Below, one piece after another: positions 36,970 through 51,052 of a stretch of DNA of 64,000 nt (its first letter is position 1; each line of letters opens with the position of its first letter). The stretch is from Miscanthus floridulus. Taxonomy: Eukaryota > Streptophyta > Magnoliopsida > Poales > Poaceae. A program made the position numbers and the translations under genes. The notes beneath the pieces were generated by a model that searched no databases, had not been told where the DNA came from, and saw only the letters and a list, made by a program, of their open reading frames with translations. The stretch spans positions 66,705,500-66,769,499 of the forward strand of contig NC_089581.1 in NCBI RefSeq assembly GCF_019320115.1, given 5' to 3'.

Positions 36970-37663
36970 CTACAAAATACGAACCAACACATCAACAATA
37001 TACAAACTATGCATTTCGAAAATAAATCATATCCATTCACTAATACACTAAAATAACTTCACAGTGATGTCACCAAAGGCAACAAACATACCAATCTAAA
37101 TCCACCATGCATCTACTACCTACGTCCATGCAACACATAGTTTACGTCCAATCCACGTGCAGAGTATATCCAAAACCTAATCTACGCATCAAATACCAAC
37201 AAGCAACGATAAAAATATTCACACCATCCCTAATTTCCTAACCCTAGTCATGGAACTGATGAGGCAAGAAATCAAGAAATCGAGGGGGAAGAAGATCAAC
37301 ATGGTTGTTTACGTGACTACACGGCCTACGGAGGTGAGGGCCGACGTTGGGGGAAGTCGGCGCCATACGCCTATGGCACGACGAGAGAGGGAGTAGTAGC
37401 AGCAGCCGCTCAACTCCCCTGCGGCGACCGGAGACGGCGTGGACGGACGGAGGTGGCGGTGGAGGCGTCCCAGCGACAATGGCGCCTAGGCCGCGTCCTC
37501 TTCTTCCCTAAGCGACTCAGGAACGGATGGAGATGGAGAGGGAGAGGGAGACAGAGGGTGCACGAAGTGGGAGGGACCGGGGTGGCACGGTGGCGTGGCT
37601 ACACGGCTGCTCGCGGGCCGGCGGTGGCGGCAGCACGCGGTGTCGGGGGCGGATGCGGGTGAG

Positions 37664-37700
<37 letters not shown>

Positions 37701-37905
37701 AAATGGGCCAGGCCGGCCAAAACCTAACTCGGCCTAGCTTGGCGCGACAGCACTGTCGCGCCGGAGTTGCTAGCGTAGCAGGACGGGGCCCACGCTACGT
37801 TACGCCAGCATCGGTCAAACATGATTGCCATGGTGGCTCGGCTTGTCGCGCCATCGCATGTGGCGCGACAGCGTGGTACAGTTGCGCCAGACGCGCTGGC
37901 ATGAC

Positions 37906-38579
37906 AAAAAAGATCAGATTTGTAAATACTTTCTTTTTGGATTAGTATTAAAATATTGTTTAAAAAAGATTGAAAATTAAAAAAAATCCGCTTCTTTGCA
38001 TTGTTGCTTCCCGGTTTGCCGCTGACAAGTTGCAGCTACGACTGCAGCATAAGCTGACGCGAGCAGGTCTTACCTGTCACTATTGAAGTCGCGGGCTGGG
38101 CTCATAGTCATACTCGGATCGGATGCAAGTCCACGGCGAAGTCCGAAGGCACAGCACGTGTGCAGAAACTTGTTAGTTGTTATTACTCGTCCAAGCATGT
38201 GCGCGGAAAATTTTAACAGACTTTTTAAAAAATTACGTAAATATCGTCTTGGTCGTGTGGGTTGAGCAGGCGGGACCCAATAAAAGAATCATTGGCTAAT
38301 GTTGATGCTCGTAGTATGAGTTTTGCTTCACCAGGGCAAAAAAATTCTGTGCTTTTCGTACAGGGCCGATGGGGGCATGCGGATCCCGTTTCTTATCAGT
38401 GATCTAACTCATTACGCATTGAGGAAAAAAAATCTTAACCCACAACATACATTTTTTTAAAAGAAAATGAAGCTACTGCATTTCACCCTTTTGCCACCGT
38501 AACTAGTCTATATCTATATCTCCTGTAAACTAATCTCCACTGCATGTCCTATCTCATGTAAAATATCCCTATCATCTTT
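37906..38579. other. P450 distal upstream region, copy B, no gene
   Basis: Counterpart of 13,061-13,736 with a few indels in A-runs. Nothing recognisable. Confidence 0.5.
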
Positions 38580-39152
38580 CACTAATAGCCATGTCATGTC
38601 ACTAACTTCCAACCTCTTAACGTAAACTGTCCACGTCATCTCAAGTTCTATCTCAACATGCAAGACATCCATCTTCACAAATAGCCATGTCATGCCACAA
38701 CTTCCAACTTCTTAATGTAAGTTATCCACGTCATCTCAAGTTCTATCTCAACAAGCAAGACATCCACGTCATCTTTCACTAATAGCCATGTCATGCCACT
38801 AACTTCCAACCTCTTAATGCAAGCTATCCAGGTCATCTCAAGTTCTATCTCAACAAGCAAGACATCTACGTCATCTTCCACTAATAGCCATGTCATGCCA
38901 CTAACTTCCAACCTCTTAATGCAAGCTATCCAGGTCATCTCAAGTTCTATCTCAACAAGCAAGACATCCATATCATCTTCCACTAATAGCCATGTCATGT
39001 CACTAACTTCCAACCTCTTAGTGCAAGCGATCCACGTCATCTCAAGTTCTGTTTTAATACGCAAGACATCCACGTCATATTCCACTAACTATCCACATCA
39101 TCTTTCACTAATAGATATATCATGCCACTAACTTTCAACCTCTTAATACAAG
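38580..39152. repeat. 102-bp tandem array upstream of the P450, copy B
   Basis: It has the same unit number, order and TGACG-type sites as the array at 13,737-14,310, with only small indels near the right end. The array was therefore already expanded before the duplication. Confidence 0.85.
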
Positions 39153-39267
39153 CTATCCATACCATCTCTACTTAATTTCATTTTTAATTTTTTTTTAATC
39201 TCCGCAGCAAATACGTGGAGTATCTAAATAAACATATACGCAATTAAGTAGCTACTAGGTAGCCACA

Positions 39268-40899
39268 ATGGAGGACAAGGTTCTCCTCGCCGTGGCCGTG
39301 GTGGTGCTGGTCGCCGTCCTCTCCAAGCTCAAGTCGTTGCTCGTGACCAAGCCGAAGCTGAACCTGCCTCCAGGGCCATGGACGCTGCCGTTGATAGGCA
39401 GCATGCACCATCTCGTCAGCAACCCGCTGCCCTACCGGGCGATGCGCGACCTGGCGCACGAGCACGGGCCGCTCATGATGCTGTGGCTGGGCGAGGTACC
39501 CACGCTGGTGGTGTCGTCGCCGGAGGCCGCGCAGGCGATCACCAAGACGCACGACGTCGCGTTCGCCGACCGTCACATCAACAGCACCGTCGACATACTC
39601 ACCTTCAACGGCATGGACCTGGTGTTCGGGACCTACGGCGTGCAGTGGCGCCAGCTCCGCAAGCTCTGCGTACTGGAGCTGCTGAGCGCATCGCGCGTGC
39701 AGTCGTTCCAGCGCATCCGCGAGGAGGAGGTGGCGCGGTTCCTGCGGAGCCTCGCCGCGTCCGCCGCCGCCGGCGCCACCGTCGACCTGTCCAAGATGAT
39801 CTCTAGCTTCATCAACGACGCCTTCGTCAGGGAGTCCATTGGCAGCCGGTGCAAGTATCAGGAGGAGTACCTGGATGCCTTGGACACTGGCATCCGGGTG
39901 TCGGCGGAGCTAAGCGTAGCTAACATCTTCCCGTCATCTAGGCTGCTGCAGAGTCTTAGCACGGCGCCACGCAAGGCGATGGCGTGCCGCGACGAGATGG
40001 CGCGCATCCTCGGGCAGATCATCCGCGAGACCAGGGAAGCCATGGACCGGGGTGACAAGACTTCAAACGAGAGCATGATCTCTGTCCTGCTCAGGCTGCA
40101 GAAAGAGGGCGGCTTGCCCATCGAGCTCACCGACGACATCGTCATGGCGCTCATGTTTGTAAGTCTTGTTCCCATCACCGCTTTAATTTGCTTCGATCAG
40201 AAAGAGGCTAGCTACCAAGCTGGAATTTAACCGATCAATTGCTGGTTTAATTAATTTTGTCTCAACTAGGACCTATTTGGCGCGGGCAGCGACACCTCGT
40301 CGACGGCGCTGACCTGGTGCATGACAGAGCTGATCCGGTACCCGGCCACGATGGCCAAAGCGCAGGCCGAGGTCTGGGAGGCCTTCAAGGGGAAGACCAC
40401 GATCACGGAGGACGACCTGACCAGGGCAAACCTTAGCTACCTCAAGCTGGTGTTGAAGGAAGCGCTCAGGCTGCACTGCCCGGTGCCGCTCCTGATTCCA
40501 CGCAAATGCCGCGAGACGTGCCAGGTCATGGGCTACGACATCCCTAAGGGTACATGCGTGTTCGTCAACGTCTGGGCCATTTGCAGGGACGCCAAGTACT
40601 GGGAAGACGCCGAGGAATTCAAGCCGGAGCGGTTCGAGGACACGAACCTAGACTACAAAGGGACATGCTACGAGTACCTCCCGTTCGGGTCTGGCCGTCG
40701 GATGTGCCCGGGAGCAAACCTTGGAGTGGCCAACATGGAGCTTGCACTGGCGAGCCTTCTGTACCACTTCGATTGGAAGCTGCCAAGCGGAGAGGAGCCA
40801 AAGGATGTCGATGTTTGGGAGGCTGCAGGACTGGTTGGAAAGAAAAACACAGGCCTGGTTTTGCACCCTGTCAGCCGCTTTGCTCCGGTTAATGCCTAA
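39268..40899 (+). CDS. CYP71Z: Cytochrome P450, CYP71Z type, copy B
   Basis: Exons 39,268-40,158 and 40,270-40,899 with a phase-0 GT-AG intron (111 bp; 120 bp in copy A) give 506 residues. All P450 hallmarks are intact: proline hinge, AGSDTS at 302-307, E361/R364, PERF at 416-419 and heme Cys443. The one amino-acid difference is Ala322 where copy A has Asp. The maize CYP71Z18 sequence as I recall it has RYPAT here, so B is probably the ancestral form. Promoter array, leader and 3' region match copy A. Both copies look capable of making protein, so this locus may double the dose of a phytoalexin oxidase (inference). Confidence 0.93.
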
Positions 40900-41117
40900 T
40901 TAACGCCGCTGCACTAACCAGTATTATGCACGTGCTTTAGTGATATATGAGAAAAACGCGGCAGACGACGGCTGGGCGCCCCGTATGTGAACAGTAACCA
41001 AAGCCTTGAGAGAGCGCGGAATCTAGGAGCTTTATGGAGTTTCATATGAGAAAATAAATCCAACCAATTTGGCCTCTTTTGTTACTATAAATACCTTTGT
41101 AGTTTTCTACTCCTGTA

Positions 41118-41187
41118 TTTTTAGATTTGGAGTAATATTGCGCGGCACTAGTTGGCCCCTCCCGTAATATTACTCCAAATCTAAAAA
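41118..41187. repeat. Perfect 22-bp inverted repeat downstream of P450, copy B
   Basis: Arms 41,118-41,139 and 41,166-41,187, identical to copy A including the loop. Confidence 0.8.
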
Positions 41188-41264
41188 AGACAAACTAAAC
41201 TCTGCACTTATTTTTTTCGTCAAGGATAAAATGGTCATTTTACCATTGACTTAACACCGTTAAG

Positions 41265-41540
41265 TAGGGATGAAAATAGTACGGATATTTTTTGACCGTA
41301 TTCAAGACTGAATCCATTTAGAGGGGTTCAGATCTATCCATATCCAAATCCAGATATTCAACATCCGATACCATATCCGTATCCGAATATTCAAATCTCA
41401 TATTTGTGATGTCGATATCCAATCGTATCCTGTCTGACATGGTTGATACTATCCGTATTTGAATCCAAATTCGAACATAAATATGAAAATAAATGTAATA
41501 TTAGTGATATCCGTCCGTATCCGATCCGTTTCCATCCCTA
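41265..41540. mobile_element. hAT-type MITE, copy B
   Basis: Ends TAGGGATGAAAA and ATCCCTA, target duplication CCGTTAAG at 41,257-41,264 and 41,541-41,548. Its ends are better preserved than in copy A, which has TAGAGATG. Confidence 0.85.
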
Positions 41541-42329
41541 CCGTTAAGTGCCAGAAACGGACGGAAGACCATACAGGTAAGTGAATTTCGTTTTCAGACA
41601 TTACAGGTAAGTTAAAAAATGAACCATGAAAGGAATATACGTTATTTTGAGGATCATACAAGTAAATATCTCAAAAAACAATGTACTCTTACTCCTACTA
41701 AGGCGAAAAAAAGCTCTACCATTTCAATTATTTTGTAGAAAAAAGGTGGAATAGTCAATTCCATATCTTACTTTTCCAAACAACACGCTTAGTTGGGGGT
41801 AATTGAAAAGAGAGGATGCGAGCTAGAGAGTTTAAAAACCTTTTGTTTGTTTCGTGGGAGTGAGTGAATTCTTTTTTTTTTTAAATTACACAGCATAGCA
41901 TAGACGTTAATATGTACGCATACTCACTCCTATGAACACATATCCCTAAATCGTACCCCTGTAATCATCTCCGAATCTTACTCACAAACATAGCTCATTT
42001 ATCTCGAACACTGGGGACTGGGGTCGAATCGCTGAGAATAAGAACGCCACACATTCAGACGAAGACGAAGCGTTACTTTCCCATTGGGCCTTGTACGTGG
42101 TCTGTGAACTGTGATTTGGGCTGCCATGGACTAGAACGCCATGCTACCGTTGTGCCGTCCTCTGCCCGTTCGTCTTTCCGAGTTCTCGAATACCTTTGCA
42201 GCCCTAGTTTTATAAAGATTAATAAGATTTTAGTTGTCATTTTCATTTACCCACCTCATGGCGCCATTTCCGTTGGTTGGTTCTCTACTGCAGCCTTAGT
42301 TCTACTTTATTTATTATATATAAATCCTA

Positions 42330-42665
42330 CAGTAACAATTTTACCACTGAGGCAGTTGTTGAATAGATTGACGCAAGCGAGGACAACACACATTCCTTTC
42401 TTCACTGAGGCAGCACTGATCGTAGCATGGGAGCTATGGAAGATGCACAATGACAAGGTTTTTCAACAGCATGAACCAAGCATAGCCGTCTGGTTGAAAT
42501 TTTAAAAATCAATGTTACCTTGTTAGATTTAAAGATGACTTGTGATCATCATTTTGTGTTTGGCTAGATGCTTTTAGTTAATACCCCTTTGTAAGGTGTA
42601 CTCTTCTTTTAAATGAAAAGTCCTCACTGTGGGGATCTCCCCCACAGTATTTTACGGTAAAAAAA
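42330..42665 (+). mobile_element. L1-type LINE 3' tail fragment, copy B
   Basis: It reads AALIVAWELWKMHNDKVF without the stop seen in copy A, then breaks after WLKF. The call rests on the same motifs as copy A. Confidence 0.55.
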
Positions 42666-43223
42666 ACAACTCTACCATTTTTAACATAATATTACATGAT
42701 GGATTTCATCAATTATTTTGGAAGGTATGTTTTCGTAAGCCATATAAAAAATGACAGCTTAGAGTTCCTACAGCAACGTGCATAATATCTTTCTTTAGAA
42801 TATCATCTAGTATACGCAACGTGGTTGGAGCAAAATAGACCCATCCGTTGGAGCTGGTTGTTTTTTCTTACTTTGCCGGTTAATTTCTTGGTGAAAAAAA
42901 AAACAAAATAACCAAAAACAGTATCAGTGGAGTAAAATAAAACGCAACGGATTGAAATGGACTTCTTGGTGAAAGGAAAAACACATCAAAACATCAACAT
43001 CAGAAAAATATAACAATAAAAATGAGAAACATAGGAAAGCGGACCAAAATTAGTTGATGGTGACGTATGTCCCAAGACAGGGGAATTAATTAAGGTATCG
43101 TCGTGATTTATGTAACGTTTTTGTTTAGGTATATACCTAAGAGCTACCCAATAATCCTTCTCAATTCATGATTTTTTGGAAGAATGTAAAAAATCTATCT
43201 CCAACAACTCCTAGCCTAAGAAA

Positions 43224-43355
43224 AGAATAAAGAGTTTAAAAAGATTCCTAGTGCAAATGTACAGACTTACCTAAGGAAAGAATAAAGAGTTTTAAAAGGA
43301 TCCTGATACAAATATACAGACTTACCCGATGAAAGAATAAAGAGTTTAAAAAGGT
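43224..43355. repeat. 54-55-bp tandem repeat, copy B
   Basis: AGAATAAAGAGTTT-type units recur three times downstream of the splicing-factor stop, with more substitutions than in copy A. Confidence 0.7.
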
Positions 43356-43785
43356 TACGAACGTACATAATAGAAATAACTTAGATATAGTATAAGACTC
43401 CTGATGCAAAATTATAAAGATCTTATTTATTCCTCCTATTTTGACGAGTTGAAAAACTCCGTAATTTTGGAAAGAAATTCTTGAGAACTCTCAGAGATGC
43501 TCTGACGACAGACCGTACAGAGAAAATTAACCATATGCGGATATGCCAACAAGCCTGGAGGTCATATAGGGGCATTTCATTCGGTGGACAAAAATAAGGG
43601 TTGGTCACTGTGTGACGCGTAAATAAAGTACATAAAACATTGTACTGACGCCCAGTACTGCGACTATCCTGTCATACAATCAATAAAGTGTTCGTCTAGT
43701 CTACCATCCAACAATACAGCACTTGCGAACACTACGAGCCAAGTAGCCAACTATGCGGGTCTGGCCAACTATTCCTCGCTTATGC

Positions 43786-46700
43786 TCACAAGTTTGGGAA
43801 CTTCGTACTGTACTCCTGGGCGGACTGCAGAAAATAAAGGAAATGTTTAAAAAAAAGTTCAATAAAAAATAGGAACAAGTTATCCATTAAGAAACATGGC
43901 ATCGAATTCAGGATCACATTACCATAAATGTCGCTGTAATCATCTTTCCCGCGAACCATCTTCCATGAAGTGCTTGTTGGGCTTTCGCTGCTGCAGACAC
44001 ACTATCGAACTGCAGATACACAAAGCCTGAAGTATTTCTGCTCCAACAGCAACACAAGTGACATGTTAGTTGAAGTTGAGAATAGACAACACGGCCTTGA
44101 GTTCAGAACACATAATATAGCCTTGAGTTCAGAACCAAAGTAAACACCATTAGAAAAAGGAACAAACTAAACTGCAGCAGATTTAACAAAAAAAACATTA
44201 ATCAAATTAGGAATAGATAGAACATAAATATAATTGAGTTGATTAAGTAGACCAAAGTCACATTACACTACTATTGTTAGAACAACCAAGACAAATTCCA
44301 CTCCCTCTGTCCAAATTATACTTTTGACTTGTCCTACGCCAAACTTTTCTAACCTTGACCCAGTTTTAAGAAAAATATAGTAGCATCTACAAGTTCAATA
44401 AATGCACTATAAAAACATATTTCATGGAGAATTTAGGGAAACTAATTTGATGTTGTATGTAGGTGATTTTTTCTATAAACGTAACTAAGTTGAACTATTA
44501 TTTCAAACGGAAGGATATTGAACAATGGGAAAGACAACTTACTTGTCAACAAAAATATGCTTCACTGCACCAAACTTGGAACATTCATCTTGGACATCAT
44601 CTCTAATGTCCAAGTCAAAATCAGGATCCATCTGAAAAATAAAAAGAAAAAACTTCTCATCAGTCAGGTCAGTATTGAAACAAATGTACAAATGCCAAGG
44701 AAGACAAATTTTGAATCAGCCAAACAAAAAAATCATCATGCCCGTGGCATGCCTAAAATACATGAACAAACACATGTGCAAAAGAGGAATACCTCCAACG
44801 CTGGGTCAAACATGTTTTTAAGCAACAAGAATTCTGTAGGTGTAGACATGATCACATTCTGAGTGGTAACAGGAAGCACAGGTGCCCCAGGAACTGATCC
44901 AACAGAAGCAACTGTTGGTGATAGAAGAGAAGCAGCTCCTGGAGCCCCAATAACTGAAGTAGCTGGTAAAGCCACTCCAGCAGCACCAATACCACCAGTT
45001 AAGCTGTAGATAACCAAGAAAAAAAGTCAACAACACACAAATAGCAAATTATTACTGTAACTATCTGAGGCAACCAAAACTCTAGATAATGAAATAAGCT
45101 CCATGAAGAATGAACTTAACAATCAACATGCCAGGAAAAATAAATCCTGATGCTAATATGTACAACAGTAAAATAGGCTTTGGTACAAAACGATGATCCC
45201 AATATGCTTTAATTAGCAAATTCATAGAGGACTTTTATTCTATTTATCTAATTTCTTCAAAGCAATGATACCCCATCCCCAACGGTATGTCAGGTGACAG
45301 CAATCTGTGGACGGTCACTGGAATAACACCATACGACATAAGCTAGAGGTGTGCGGTGCAACCTTGTTAACCTGATTTTAGTATATAGCTGCACAAATTG
45401 ACAAAACATTTTTAATCTACTATTGATAAATAACCCTAGTTAAAGAAGTTAGCAACTGAAGTCAGGAATGAAGCCAAATTGATCAAGTTATGCCAAGTGC
45501 ACTCTTGTCAAGAAAGACTTAACAAATACCTGGTTGCAGTACCACTCCTGTCCAATTTGAGCATAAGAGCAGCTCTGGAGCTTGCATTTAGTGCCTGCAC
45601 ATGTTTAACAAATGCATCAAATAGAGCAAAATCCTCTAGCAAGAAGCATTGATATATGTAGGATGACTGGTTGACCACCCCATTCCCCAGTATTCCCCTT
45701 TAGCATAATGCATTAATGCCAAACTACCAAGTGAAGTGGTAACATCAAAACAGTTTAGAGGCTATGCAGAAAGGTCTGAATGATGAAAAAAATTAAGGTG
45801 AATGTAAGTATTCATATGTTTAGCCCCATACATTCATTGCCAGCGCATTGCCAATTCTACAAGATACGACAGAATACAAACAGCACAATTTATATGAACT
45901 GAGCTATGATATGCATCCAGGCCCAGCTGTTATCCTTTTCTGACATATGTAGCTTGCAAATTGTAATAATATAGAAGATAAAATAATCTGAATTTATTAT
46001 GAATAAAAAAGTAACCACAAACATGAGTCAACTATGTACATTCTAGCTTCCCTATCATTAACAACTCGACAAGTCTTTCAATGTGAAACCATTCTATCCA
46101 AATGTCCTAACAAGAACACATAAATCTTAATAGTTGCATAATGCTTCAGAAAGAATAAATTAAATATCTCGACATATTTTTTGTAAGATTATTATATGTG
46201 AACGGAACCTCCCAAAATTCTGACGATTCTGTTTGTAACATATATGCAAGGTTAAAATCCTCTGCTTTGCCCAAATATCAAGGTCCAAAAACTTATAGAA
46301 GGCATAGAAATCCCAGTTATATAAGGTTATCCAACATGTTGAACCAAATAAGTTCACCCACCAAGCCTCCACCTTCATCGTCATCTAAATCTCCAGTAGT
46401 TGCTCCACTAGCTTGCACTCCCACATGATCAGTAACAGCTGAAACCTGGTTGAAGGAAAAAACAAGGGTGTTAAATGGATGGACTATTGTCAACCATGTA
46501 TTATCTGTTCCGTAAACCACATGATTCCTATGAAATGTTACCTTAATAACTCTGCCGGCGATATCAAGCTGCCCATTCAAGCTCTGTGCAGCTTTTGCAT
46601 CTTCAAGCCGTGCAAACTGCATGGCACAACATAGTGAGAATAAACACAGACATGGTCAATGGTGGAGCTTCAGGGGAAAAACTTACCTGAATAAAACCAT

Positions 46701-49700
46701 AACCTTTGCACAATCCAGTCATTGGATCTAGAGGAAGCTGTACAATCTCCACTTGCCCAAATGGTTCAAATACCTGGAGACAGAAACTTATCATCACACA
46801 CAATGGATAGTGAGGAACTAAATACAAGTAGGCAGTCATTCGATCAATCCTATTCGGACATAATGAAAAACATCGTTAAGTAAAACATGATAATATGGAC
46901 TTGGAGAACTAATTCTCCACAAAACAACATGCAGCAACTGAACAAAACTATTTTGTCAATAGTAGTTTTGGTCACATTAAATTTTAGGCACTACAAGTGA
47001 AACCCTGAATCTCACAGGACTAACTGAAGCCCAAAGGTTATTTAGTACACCTTATTAAAATGAAGTACCGACATATCCCAATACATAAGCAAATAATTAA
47101 TTGACAAAATATACTAAAAACTTTTGCTATTGCCTCAGCGGGTTTTTTCCATCACAAATTTGAAAAAAAATCATATAGTGTAAAAAAAGGAATGATAAAT
47201 GAATAACTTATAAGCGGGGTGAGCAATACAAGATCATATCGAATGTACCTGTCTCAATTGGTCTTCAGTAATATTTGAGTGAAGATTGCCAACATACAAC
47301 TTTCTTGCTCCACCTGAAGCCGCACCACCTGATGTCGCATTTGACTGAACTAAGTTCTTTTCAGCCTCAGATGGCTTAACCATCACTGCTTGTCCAAGCA
47401 GCGGTTGACCAGACAGAGCAATTGCCATTGGAACAGACATAACGTCGTAAAACTCAATGTACCTGCAAATTTAGATATATGTTTAGTACAAATATCGAAG
47501 CGTCCAAGAAAAGATGTCTTCCTGTAAAAGAAAAAAGGAAAGAGCAATAAGTGGGGCATCATATGTTAAGATATTTCAATTTTTCACAGAAAACTTCAGG
47601 CATTTTGATCAAAATTTGTGTAGGAGGTGTGCCTAGAAACCTGCACCAAGTGTTTGTCAAATACACTGGAATCAAACTGTCCTCGACTGCTGACTGACAT
47701 CAGAATGATCTAATATTCCATCTTGTAAATTGCCGATAATCCCAGCAGGTAGACCAAATTAAAAATTTCAGTGTGCAATCCTGTTGAGTATGACAAATTG
47801 ATGAAAAATGATCCCCAGAAAAATGTGAAACATGAACTACAAATGATGAGCACACAATTATATGGCCACTAATAGATTTTTTTTTAAAAAAAGGAAAAAA
47901 AATGATAGTCAACGGTCACAAAATCAGCTATTTATTTTGATAGAAGTAAATCCCCAATACACAGAAGTTGATCCACAACAATGTTTAAAAAGGTGATTCA
48001 ATGCTTAAGCACTAATATTTTTGCAGGAAGCAAGCCGAATTAAAAAAGATCAAGTAATAGGACAACCATTTAGAAAGATAGTCTTATTGCACTCGAAAAA
48101 ACTACCAACTAACAAATGAAAATGCACTCGACAAAATTGGCAGCCTGGTTAGCTTTGGTTAAGCACATAAATATGAATTGTTAAACTTTTGTAATGTCAC
48201 TGCTATTGGGCAATGAAATTCGGTTCGTCCATGGTGGGAAAAGTATATTTTTTAAGGTTTCCTGAGCACAAGTGTATGCTGTCATCCAGGACACAATCAA
48301 AATCCTAACCGGCCATTTTATGTGGCACAATTCTGGAGATACTAAAGCTAAACCCCAGACAATGCCCCCACAAATATGCTAACCGCAAACAATAATAAAT
48401 ACACAAGTTTAGTACATCTCTAGATTACCGCACAAATCAGGATCATAACAGGTATACAATGCTCACCCAACTCCTTTAGAACGTCTTGAGTTTCGGTCCA
48501 TGATAAGACGAACATCACGAACCTGGAAAATGTTAACATAAACATTAGAAATCAGATATCAAATCATCAAAATCCCAATTTACCATATGAGAAATGTTAT
48601 GCTCTTTTCACAGATGTAGACACATGTGAGATTGTAAGCATGTAACATTCTAAAATATGCTCTTACATTTGAAATGATATAAATTGTCTCATATGTGGAG
48701 ATTTGATAAAAAAAAATCCATTTCACTAAAAAGTAAAACAGCAATGTGTGACATCATATGTTTTACTTTGTGGGGAGACATAGCAAACAAATGCCTACAG
48801 CATCGAATGCTGATGATTTGCCCAACTAATAACAATAAATATAAAAACCTTAGGAAGCATCTTACCTTCCCAGCCCTTGAGAAAAACTCATAAACATCTC
48901 TTTCGTCTGCCTTCAAAGATAGCTGCAGTAATGCTTACTAACATTAGTTTAATGGGTCAAATGTATAAACTAGTACAGTAGAGCACTTTATTAAAAAATC
49001 AACCTGGAAGGCAAATACAGTCCTCTGGTCCCTTTCTGGATCAACTTCTGGCTCTGCCCCATCATCTTTCCTACGCCTTCACAACGAGAAAAGAGAACAT
49101 ATTTAACGAAGCAGCATAAACAATGCATGAAGCACTAAAAATAGAATTGTGACTATTATTATTATTATACAACAACAACAACAACATAGCCTTTCAGTTC
49201 CAAGCAAGTTGGGGTAGGCTAGAGTTGAAACCCACCAAGAGCCCCAAGTCACGGTTCAGGCACTTCAATAGCTGCTTTCCAAGTACTCCTATTCAAACAT
49301 AGATCTCTAGGTATATCCCAAGCTTTCAAATCTCTTTTTATTGCCTCCCCCCATGTCAATTTCGGTCCTCCTCTACCTCTCCTCATATTATTAGCTTGGC
49401 TTAGGACTCCACAATGCACTGGTGCCTCTGGAGGTCTCCTTTGAACATGGCCAAACCCTCAACCGACGTTGGACAAGCTTTTCTTCAATTGGTGCTACCT
49501 CTAGGCGATCACGTATATCATCGTTCCGAACTAGGTACATTCTTGTGTGACCGCAAATCCATCGCAACATACACATTTCTGCAACACTCAGTTGTTGAAC
49601 ATGTCGAATCTTTGTAGGCCAACATTCTGCTCCATACAACATAGCCGGTCTAATCGCCGTTCTATAGAACTTGCCTTTTAGCTTTTGTGATACCCTCTTA

Positions 49701-51052
49701 TCACAGAGAATGCTAGAAGCTTGTCGCCACTTGATCAACCCTGCTTTGATTCTATGGCTAACGTCCGCATCAATATCTCCATCCCTCTATAGCATCGATC
49801 CCAGATACCGAAAGGTATCCTTCTTAGGCACTACTTGACCTTCCAAACTCACATCTCCCTCCTCCTGTACAACTCCGAGAACCCCAACTGTATTATTATA
49901 TTCATCCCTAATAAGCACAAATAATCAAATGTGTCCAAGAACCCCAACTGTACCATCCCAATCCATGTCCCCCAACCGTGCCAGCCCAATCCATGTTGTT
50001 AACTTGCAAGTACTCCACAAGGATTTGATAAAAAAAAGAATGGTGACCTGATATCTTGAGTCAGGCCCAATTGCAGGTACCATCTGAAGACGGCTCTATC
50101 GTATCATATCTGCGAGTTCCCATATTAATATTCAATATTCAAACTTAACAACCCTAGATGATAATATAAAAATAAACTACAGTCATATGTTAGCAGCCCT
50201 ATAAACACTGGTGATTGGTACTAATGCAAACTCACTATGTTTGACATGTATGTGCCAAAAGAAAGTCATAAAGCTACTATACATATAAACTGCACACTAC
50301 AACACATAGCTATACAAAATTTCTAAAGCAACAGAGAATCGTGTGCACTCAATCAAGCAAATCCAACCCCCAGCTCTACTCTCTTAAAGACTTAAAGCTT
50401 GTACAGATGCTTACAAGAACAAGGCCCAGGATGACAAAATGTTGGTTTTGGTAACTGACCCTACAAAGGGTTTGGAACTAGAAACTTAGCCTCTATGAAT
50501 CACATCACAGACCTTTACCAATTGACAATCCAACGGGCTCGTAACAAGACCATTAATTTGAATTGCATCAGACGTGTCCCAATAGCATTATACAGGAGAG
50601 TTCATGAATTCGTACCTGACGTCACCGCGATGGAGGTGTCGCTCGCTGCGCTCGCGCTCCCGCTCCAGCTCCCTCACCATCTCCTCTTCCTCAGCACGGC
50701 GCCGCTCCGAGCGGCTCCGGCTCCTCCGCTCCCGTTCCACTTCCCTCTCTCTGAGCCGGTGCCTGTCCCCCCTCTCCTTCTCCCGTTCTCTGCCTTCCCT
50801 GTCCCTATCCTTCCCGCGGCTCTCGCGGCTCCTCTCCTTCTCCTTCCCGTCATCTCTATCCCGGTCACGGTGCTCCCGGCCGCTGCGGTGCCGGTCCCGG
50901 TCGCGGTCCTCCCCCGAGCGGGAGCGCTTCGATATGCGGTCCTCCCCGCCCTCGCGGCGGCGCGAGCCTCGGTCCTTGTCGCCGGAACCATTGGCCAGCG
51001 GGGGAGCGGGCTCCACCGCCTTCTCCAGGTACTCGTACTCGTCGAACTCCAT
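43786..51052 (-). CDS. RBM39: RBM39/CC1-like splicing factor, copy B
   Basis: Thirteen exons (minus): 51,052-50,616; 49,070-49,004; 48,922-48,866; 48,522-48,467; 47,462-47,249; 46,773-46,687; 46,616-46,542; 46,445-46,362; 45,594-45,530; 45,003-44,793; 44,631-44,543; 44,037-43,923; 43,824-43,786. Each exon has the same length as in copy A, giving 531 residues with RS-like region, two RRMs and a UHM. Differences from copy A (A to B) are D77E, I155V, L287I, S294P, A484S and H490Q. I saw no silent change in the exons. Intron 12 is 98 bp, without the MITE. A retained intron 12 would end the protein after TFMVM. Both genes appear functional. Confidence 0.93.
49153..49880 (-). mobile_element. RTE-type LINE fragment in splicing-factor intron 1, copy B
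   Basis: Same LINE as copy A without the nested MITE. Minus-strand frame pieces MSLEGQVVPKKDTFRYLGSM, then the region around AIRPAMLYGAECWPTK, and the (GTT)n tail are visible. Confidence 0.85.

Larger units (their letters stand above)
29723..37905. mobile_element. Truncated Mutator-like element (MULE-PMD), copy B
   Basis: This is the copy of the element cut at the duplication breakpoint, so the convergent gene keeps only its last exons (29,723-29,943). The transposase and PMD relics and the right motif cluster (37,738-37,905) are present. The 113-bp repeat (about 30,345-30,540) and the GTCGCGCCA cluster with the 30-bp inverted repeat (arms 30,730-30,759 and 30,839-30,868) recur. With one end missing it should be immobile. 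Confidence 0.65.
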
